Part shown: piece after piece, positions 22,500 to 26,686 of the stretch | Layout: every line of letters begins with the position of its first letter | Position numbering within the stretch: position 1 is the stretch's first letter | From: RGIG7213 sp045636245 | GTDB taxonomy: Bacteria > Bacillota > Clostridia > Oscillospirales > CAG-272 | Reading direction: 5' to 3' | DNA: 26,686 nt | NCBI GenBank assembly: GCA_045636245.1 | Contig: JAZTXA010000162.1 | Span: 1-26,686, forward strand | Program-made: the position numbers and the translations under genes | The notes under the pieces: generated by a model | What the model was told of the DNA's origin: nothing | The model's database searches: none | Seen by the model: the letters and a program-made list of their open reading frames with translations, nothing else

Positions 22500-23192
22500 T
22501 TATTTTTTATAAAAAAATCTGTGAAAAATTTGCGTTATTTTGCTCTTATATATTTGCGCTTTTCCAAGCCAAGACATGGAATACAAGTGCACAGAGTACG
22601 TGTTTTCCGTCATTTTCATAACACCCGTTATATAATTATACGGGCAAAAATACTCACGCGGATATACTGTAACATCCGAAATCTTTTGTATTTCACCGAT
22701 ATCGTTTTTAAGACCTCTGTCATTTAAAAGCTTCGTTGTATACACAGGACAGCTGACAGGTGAAATCTCGCCGTCTTTATTCACAAGACTTTCGCCGTCA
22801 TACGCCCTCATATTTTCAAGCAAAAATGCATGTCCATTCACGGCACCGAAACCGGATCCTGTATTTACGTATTTTTCATCCTCGAATCCCATATAAGCTT
22901 CGTTATCAAGCAGGTCATCAAAGCTCCTTACCGCTTCAACATCTGTATCGAGGTAAATACCGCCCTCATTATAAACGATATAAAGCCTTGCATAATCAGA
23001 TACAAATGCCCACTTTTTAAGCTCATACGCTTGTTTTGTATAAGGGTGTGCACTTACATCAAAATTGTCTTCATTCCATTCGATTATTTCATAATCGGGG
23101 CAGAATTTTCTCCAGCTTTCGATGCATTTCAAAGCATCCTTCGGCTTTTCACCTCTGCCAAACCAGCAATAATGAATCTTTTTAGGTATCAT
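22500..23192 (-). CDS. GT32-family capsular glycosyltransferase (copy 2)
   Basis: A 230-aa GT32 enzyme with MIPKKIHYCWFG, KWAFVSDYARLY (residues 60-71) and the metal-binding GGIYLDTDVEA (77-87). C-terminal motifs are YPREYFCPYNY and VHLYSMSWLGK. The same N-terminal half occurs in the GT32 gene at 12179-12943, but the C-termini diverge, so the two are paralogues or separately acquired members. The start overlaps the end of the upstream GT2 gene by 11 bases. It should act on the inner membrane face; the donor sugar is not inferable. Confidence 0.93.
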   Translation of the reverse strand: MIPKKIHYCWFGRGEKPKDALKCIESWRKFCPDYEIIEWNEDNFDVSAHPYTKQAYELKKWAFVSDYARLYIVYNEGGIYLDTDVEAVRSFDDLLDNEAYMGFEDEKYVNTGSGFGAVNGHAFLLENMRAYDGESLVNKDGEISPVSCPVYTTKLLNDRGLKNDIGEIQKISDVTVYPREYFCPYNYITGVMKMTENTYSVHLYSMSWLGKAQIYKSKITQIFHRFFYKK

Positions 23193-24015
23193 TTTTTTCT
23201 GCCTCTGAATTTAATTTTCTTTTATGTAAGTACATATACAGCGGCTTTGGTAAAATCCCCACAATAATAGGTCTTAATGCATAAATATATTTCCATTTCG
23301 GCATCTTAAACATTTTCACCGCCAGACATGAAACATACGCTTCATTGAAACGGTATTTGAATTTCCGTCGTGACGCAGCACTTCTGTCATCACGCATTTT
23401 ATAAAGATGCTCATTTAAATTTCTTCCATTGTAACCGAGTGAGTATATTTTTATCCAAAGATGCCAGTCCTCAACTCTCAAAAGCCTTTTGTGTTCAGTA
23501 TACCCGCCGACCTTTCGCATGACGTCAGTCCTTACCATACAAGGCGCATGACAATGTACCGTACCGTGCACAAGCATTTCGGGCTTCGGATACTCGATCG
23601 ATATATTGCCTTTGCCCCATTCACCGTTTTCGTCAAAATATATCATAGGACAGCTTACAAGGGCAATACGGTCATCGGACATCAAAACAGAAAGTTCTTT
23701 TTCAAAACGCTCTGGCACGGATATATCATCGCCGTCCATACGGGCAATATACGTCCCTTTTGCTTCCTCCAAGCAGTCGTTAAGAGTTTTATTGAGTCCC
23801 AAATTCTGCTCATGCTTAATAATCTTTATTTTATCAGGGTAACGTGACACATATTCCGAGGCTATATTGTACGTCTTATCGTTTGAACCGTCATCGCACA
23901 GTATCAATTCCCAATTTTCATATGTCTGTCCGATTATCGAATCTATTGCCTCCGATAGAGTTTCCTCACAATTATAAATTCCCATCAGCACCGAGATAAG
24001 CGGTCTGTACGTCAT
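23182..24015 (-). CDS. GT2-family glycosyltransferase (AmsE-like)
   Basis: A 277-aa GT-A enzyme with PLISVLMGIYNCEETL at the start, LILCDDGSNDKT, the extended metal site IARMDGDDISVPERFEKEL, and VEDWHLWIKI as the acidic acceptor-side motif. The RMDGDD...PERF form is typical of the amylovoran AmsE-like subgroup, as in the first gene of this operon (25154-25981). The C-terminal 40 residues are basic with a hydrophobic patch. It overlaps the downstream GT32 gene by 11 bases and the upstream GT4 gene by 4 bases, so all three are coupled. Confidence 0.93.
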   Translation of the reverse strand: MTYRPLISVLMGIYNCEETLSEAIDSIIGQTYENWELILCDDGSNDKTYNIASEYVSRYPDKIKIIKHEQNLGLNKTLNDCLEEAKGTYIARMDGDDISVPERFEKELSVLMSDDRIALVSCPMIYFDENGEWGKGNISIEYPKPEMLVHGTVHCHAPCMVRTDVMRKVGGYTEHKRLLRVEDWHLWIKIYSLGYNGRNLNEHLYKMRDDRSAASRRKFKYRFNEAYVSCLAVKMFKMPKWKYIYALRPIIVGILPKPLYMYLHKRKLNSEAEKNDT

Positions 24016-25151
24016 TTGACATCCTCCAGCAAACGCTTCCTGTCATCTATGATGTAAGAAATAAGTTTATTTTGTTCAAAATTTTCTTTTATAAAATCAC
24101 GTGAAGATGAAGCAAATCGGCATCTTAATTCAGTGTTTTCGTACATGGTATGCATGGCAACCTTCAAGCTTTCAACATCGGCTTTTTTAACAGTGAGACC
24201 CGTTACACCTTCACTCATTGCATCAACTGCACCGGGTATATCTGTAACAACAACAGGAACTCCCATCGTTTCAGCCTCCATAATTGAATTCGCCAAACCT
24301 TCTCTGTAACTAGGCAATACAAACACATCCATAGCTGCGTAATATTTTTCAGGATCGTTCACAGATCCGATAAAAACAATGCGGGGATTTTTCTCGGCTT
24401 TTGCCAAAGCGCTGTCGCCGATCTCTCTTCTTCCTATTATAAGAAGATATGTATTTTCCTTGGTTTGAGAAATTTCATCAAATGCTTCAAACAGTTCATT
24501 TATACCTTTATCTTTCGTAATACGTCCGACAAAGCCGTACACAAATGCGTCATTCGGTATGGAATATTTTGCTCTGATTTCTTCGTTCCAGATGTCCTTT
24601 TGAGAAATATCGAACTGTGACATATCAATCCCTTTGGAACTTCCGTTCCAGATAACAGAGCTTTTACTTTCGTCGTATAATCCTTCGGAATGGCTGAATT
24701 TCAGATTTCCAAAGCTGTCAGGCTCGACCCATGTTGAAAGTGTACAGACTGTTTTTTCTATTGCTTTGAATATTTTTCTTTTAAATCCGCTGAAACCGAC
24801 ATATACTATTCCCCATTGGCAATAAAGACGCACGGGAATCTTTGCGAACTTCGACGCAAGCGACGCATAAAGCGAAGCATTAGGCGTTGAGTACTGAACA
24901 AGATCAAACTTTTCTCTTTTGAATATCCTGTACATCTCATATGTCGCCTTAACGCCGCTGAAATTTATTCCTCTTTGCATTTTAACAGGAAAATAATGTA
25001 TATATTTCGGTAAATTTTCGGCAAATTCACTGTCTTCATTGCAAATGACCGAGATATCAAATTCACCGCTTTCATGCATACGCTTAGCTGTTGGTAATAC
25101 AAACAACTTGATCGTTCCCGGAACAGTCGTTATAAAACATATTTTTTTCAT
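24012..25151 (-). CDS. GT4-family glycosyltransferase (CapM/PglA-like)
   Basis: A 379-aa GT-B enzyme. The N-terminus KKICFITTVPGTIKLFVLPTA is typical of CapM/PglA-like enzymes that often add N-acetylhexosamine early in assembly of a lipid-linked repeat. Donor-domain motifs are FVYGFVGRITKDKGI, LLIIGRRE, the EX7E-type PSYREGLANSIMEAETMGVP and VTDIPGAVDAM. Length fits the family. The gene is second in the operon, immediately after the first GT2 gene. CapM-like is my best guess for the subgroup; the actual sugar is unknown. Confidence 0.93.
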   Translation of the reverse strand: MKKICFITTVPGTIKLFVLPTAKRMHESGEFDISVICNEDSEFAENLPKYIHYFPVKMQRGINFSGVKATYEMYRIFKREKFDLVQYSTPNASLYASLASKFAKIPVRLYCQWGIVYVGFSGFKRKIFKAIEKTVCTLSTWVEPDSFGNLKFSHSEGLYDESKSSVIWNGSSKGIDMSQFDISQKDIWNEEIRAKYSIPNDAFVYGFVGRITKDKGINELFEAFDEISQTKENTYLLIIGRREIGDSALAKAEKNPRIVFIGSVNDPEKYYAAMDVFVLPSYREGLANSIMEAETMGVPVVVTDIPGAVDAMSEGVTGLTVKKADVESLKVAMHTMYENTELRCRFASSSRDFIKENFEQNKLISYIIDDRKRLLEDVK

Positions 25152-25153
25152 TT

Positions 25154-25981
25154 TTACCGTTTAGCCCTCAAGAAAATATTATAAAATCTTTTTCGGATTG
25201 CCGCAGGCATCAATATCTGAACAACATACCGTATAAAAACATTCACACGATATCTGTGTTTGCTTATAATGCCGTGCGAACACATATATCTTTGAAGTGA
25301 TTTTTCACTTTCAAAATATTTTCTTCCGCCCCTGCGGTCATACGATTTATCACTTACACCCACATAGCACAAAACATCATCCATGTTGGCAAATCTGGCG
25401 CCGTTTTGCGCCATACGTATCCAAAGATAATAATCCTCGTTGAAGTACATCGGAAGATATCCGCCGCTTTCCTGCACCGCACTTTTGCGGTACATAACCG
25501 TCATATGGTTGAACGGACATCTTTTTATCATGTATTTTTTTATTTCTTCGTCTGTATGAGGAACCTTCCTTAATCCGAGTAATTCGGTTGTCTCCTTCGA
25601 AAATTCCCGTATCGAACCGCCTACCACATCAACTGAATCGTCTTCAAAATATTTCAGAGTTTTCTCAAATCTGTCGGGAAAAGCAACATCGTCAGCATCC
25701 ATAACTGCCACAAGCTCATTTTTGCAAGCTTCAAGCGCTGTCTGCCTGGAAAGCGCATGATCATCATGCGAATCCGTATATATTACATGGCACGTTTCTT
25801 CAAGCGCCCTCACACATTCAAGAAGCCTTCCGCGCGGACGGTCGGCACAAACAATAATCTCCGAAGGCGGTACCGTCTGATTCACAATACTCTTATAAGC
25901 TCGGAGAAAATCCTCCGTATCGTCATATTTACAAACACAGATAAAAACCGAATATTTCATATCATTACATTGTTTTTGCAT
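25154..25981 (-). CDS. GT2-family glycosyltransferase (AmsE-like), first gene of the glycan operon
   Basis: A 275-aa GT-A enzyme with YSVFICVCKYDDTEDFLRAY near the start and a metal-binding VAVMDADDVAFPDRFEKTL. It has the family's acceptor motif FNEDYYLWIRMAQNG. The subgroup's nucleotide-site motif reads IIVCADRPRG rather than DDGS, which is usual for AmsE-like enzymes reading VxDGP, though here Asp is followed by Arg-Pro. The start is taken as the ATG at 25981, with a weak GGGTG site upstream; the ATG at 25960 has no better site. It follows the long divergent intergenic region and should be the first translated gene of the roughly 15-kb operon. Confidence 0.9.
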   Translation of the reverse strand: MQKQCNDMKYSVFICVCKYDDTEDFLRAYKSIVNQTVPPSEIIVCADRPRGRLLECVRALEETCHVIYTDSHDDHALSRQTALEACKNELVAVMDADDVAFPDRFEKTLKYFEDDSVDVVGGSIREFSKETTELLGLRKVPHTDEEIKKYMIKRCPFNHMTVMYRKSAVQESGGYLPMYFNEDYYLWIRMAQNGARFANMDDVLCYVGVSDKSYDRRGGRKYFESEKSLQRYMCSHGIISKHRYRVNVFIRYVVQILMPAAIRKRFYNIFLRAKR

Positions 25982-26040
25982 ATTTCAGCACCCAATTACA
26001 ATATTCTTTATATCATCGGATGAAAAAAATAATTTATGTC

Positions 26041-26068
26041 AAAATCAAGAAAAACATCTCTTGATCTT
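26041..26068 (-). promoter_or_regulatory. Leader hairpin of the glycan operon
   Basis: On the minus-strand RNA a 10-bp stem (AAGATCAAGA with TCTTGATTTT, one G-U pair) closes an 8-nt loop, about 50 nt downstream of the expected start site and 60 nt upstream of the first gene. A U7 run lies 11 nt beyond the stem (26023-26029), too far for a standard terminator. It could be an attenuator, a processing site or a recognition hairpin for an antitermination factor; sequence alone does not decide. Confidence 0.45.
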
Positions 26069-26124
26069 GTTAAAACCGATTCTAATTTTCACTCTAAAAC
26101 ATCATGGCACAATAACCTACTGCT

Positions 26125-26153
26125 ATTATATCACACAATGGTGCACAAATCAA
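26125..26153 (-). promoter_or_regulatory. Promoter of the polysaccharide operon
   Basis: On the minus strand TTGATT (26148-26153), a 17-bp spacer and an extended -10 TGA-TATAAT (hexamer 26125-26130) form a strong sigma-A-type promoter, with a start site near 26118. The spacer includes the 6-bp palindrome GTGCAC. The -35 box, spacing and the 13-base core TGTGATATAATAG are identical to those of the carD promoter. Confidence 0.75.
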
Positions 26154-26248
26154 TACTTATATTTTAATTATTGTCAGTTTTATTTTTTCTTTTAGAGAAA
26201 ACCTTTAACAAGCACATATTAAATAAACAATATATTTACATGCAGTTA

Positions 26249-26278
26249 CTGTAACCGACGAAAAAAACCGTGTATAAT
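26249..26278 (+). promoter_or_regulatory. Possible promoter of the right-edge S24/S26-like gene
   Basis: A perfect TATAAT (26273-26278) lies 24 bases before the ATG. The -35 candidate at 18-bp spacing (CTGTAA, 26249-26254) is weak. The transcript would begin close to 26285, just ahead of the AGAGGTG ribosome-binding site at 26291-26297. Confidence 0.4.
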
Positions 26279-26302
26279 AAACAGGCGAAAAGAGGTGACG
26301 CT

Positions 26303-26686
26303 ATGCAACAAAACAAAAGAGTATTTCCAGCAAATGAGCTTGTTCCGGAAATTAAAAAGATCGTCGACGAAGGCGGTGTTTTTCCGCTTATTGTCACAGG
26401 TATCAGCATGCGTCCGTTTTTGACTCCGGGTGTCGATACGGTATTTATAGAAAAAGCGGACAAAAACAGTCTGAAATGCGGAGATCCTGTGTTCATTTTC
26501 AGAAATAACAATGCAATACTTCACAGAATATATAAATTGACAGATAACGGATTTTTCATGAAGGGCGATGCGCACATACGCTCCGACGGTTTTTTCTCAT
26601 TTGACGATATGGTGGGTGTTGTAAAGTATGCAATAAACGGAAAAACAAACAAAAAAAGAAAGCTCAACACTCCCTTCTTACGCTTT
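26303..26686 (+). CDS. S24/S26 (signal-peptidase-like) Ser/His protein, 3' end outside window
   Basis: An open frame of 128 codons runs to the window edge with no stop, starting at an ATG with AGAGGTG 5 bases upstream. The product shows the S24/S26 signature: nucleophile motif TGISMRPFL (Ser35), ILHRIY with His74 in the general-base position, and a KGDA box (87-90). It parallels the protein at 6051-6518 in all three motifs and also lacks a membrane segment in the visible part. It is transcribed divergently from the glycan operon and is the first gene after the divergent promoter region, so it may head another operon to the right. Substrate and reaction are unknown. Only the last residues seem to be missing, judged by the 155-aa paralogue. 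Confidence 0.85.
   Translation, partial: MQQNKRVFPANELVPEIKKIVDEGGVFPLIVTGISMRPFLTPGVDTVFIEKADKNSLKCGDPVFIFRNNNAILHRIYKLTDNGFFMKGDAHIRSDGFFSFDDMVGVVKYAINGKTNKKRKLNTPFLRF

Larger units (their letters stand above)
25982..26302. other. Divergent intergenic region, no gene
   Basis: These 321 A+T-rich bases contain no open frame with a ribosome-binding site. They hold the promoter and leader of the minus-strand glycan operon in the left half, and the weaker promoter and GAGGTG ribosome-binding site of the plus-strand S24/S26-like gene in the right half. Between them (about 26154-26245) I see only A+T-rich sequence without clear structure. Confidence 0.8.

Noticed and set aside
26023..26068. The leader hairpin plus U7 as a standard rho-independent terminator
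   Set aside because: The U run starts 11 nt past the stem and the stem is A+T-rich, so it does not fit the usual geometry.
26236..26575. Two overlapping minus-strand open frames at the right edge
   Set aside because: They are antisense to the plus-strand S24/S26-like gene, which has a good ribosome-binding site and clear motifs; neither minus frame shows a known domain.
1..26686. CRISPR arrays, tRNA or rRNA genes, insertion sequences or transposases
   Set aside because: No regularly spaced repeats, no cloverleaf-type sequence and no transposase motifs were seen on either strand.

Overview
The window looks like a chromosomal segment from a low-GC Gram-positive anaerobe of the class Clostridia, possibly an Oscillospiraceae-type gut organism. 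The reasons are A+T-rich intergenic DNA, strong Shine-Dalgarno sites (GGAGG types), sigma-A-like promoters (TTGAxx, 17 bp, TATAAT), and a gene set of acetate kinase, TmcAL, CarD and CoaD next to a Firmicutes-type tyrosine kinase/chain-length pair. The genus assignment is inference only. Almost every gene is on the minus strand; the exceptions are tmcAL and a partial gene at the right edge.

Region 1 (1-3731) is housekeeping: ackA with its own terminator and promoter, divergent tmcAL (a tRNA-modifying enzyme that consumes acetate), carD (convergent with tmcAL and overlapping it by 14 bases), and coaD.

Region 2 (3757-10512) is a tightly packed minus-strand operon that probably starts at a promoter near 10601-10629. 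In transcription order it encodes a D-Ala-D-Ala-carboxypeptidase-like membrane protein that has lost its catalytic motifs, a Wzz/CapA-type chain-length protein, a CpsD-type tyrosine kinase, a NTP_transf_5-family nucleotidyltransferase, a Ser/His-type S24/S26 peptidase-like protein, a membrane-anchored phosphodiester glycosidase (NAGPA family), an unrecognised membrane-anchored protein, and then coaD.

Region 3 (10669-25981) is one very long minus-strand polysaccharide locus. It holds two GT4, two GT32 and six GT2 glycosyltransferases, an O-antigen ligase/polymerase-like membrane protein, a Wzm/Wzt ABC exporter whose ATPase has a C-terminal extension, a polysaccharide pyruvyl transferase family protein paired with an F420-hydrogenase-beta-like iron-sulfur protein, and a collapsed UDP-GlcNAc 2-epimerase pseudogene. 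Genes overlap or abut by a few bases, and the likely promoter is at 26125-26153 with a leader of about 137 nt. A cell-surface glycan appears to be built on the cytoplasmic face, exported by the ABC transporter and possibly modified outside, with length control encoded in region 2. No initiating sugar-phosphate transferase and no Wzx flippase are visible.

Region 4 (25982-26686) is a 321-bp divergent intergenic region followed by the start of a second S24/S26-like gene on the plus strand, cut by the window edge.

The observations most worth a second look are: (a) the catalytically dead DacA-like protein beside the chain-length genes; (b) the wecB/mnaA remnant, reduced to its extreme N- and C-termini; (c) two Ser/His S24/S26-like proteins bracketing the glycan locus, one coupled to a NTP_transf_5 protein, which is a plausible little-described module; and (d) near-identical promoter cores upstream of carD and of the glycan operon.
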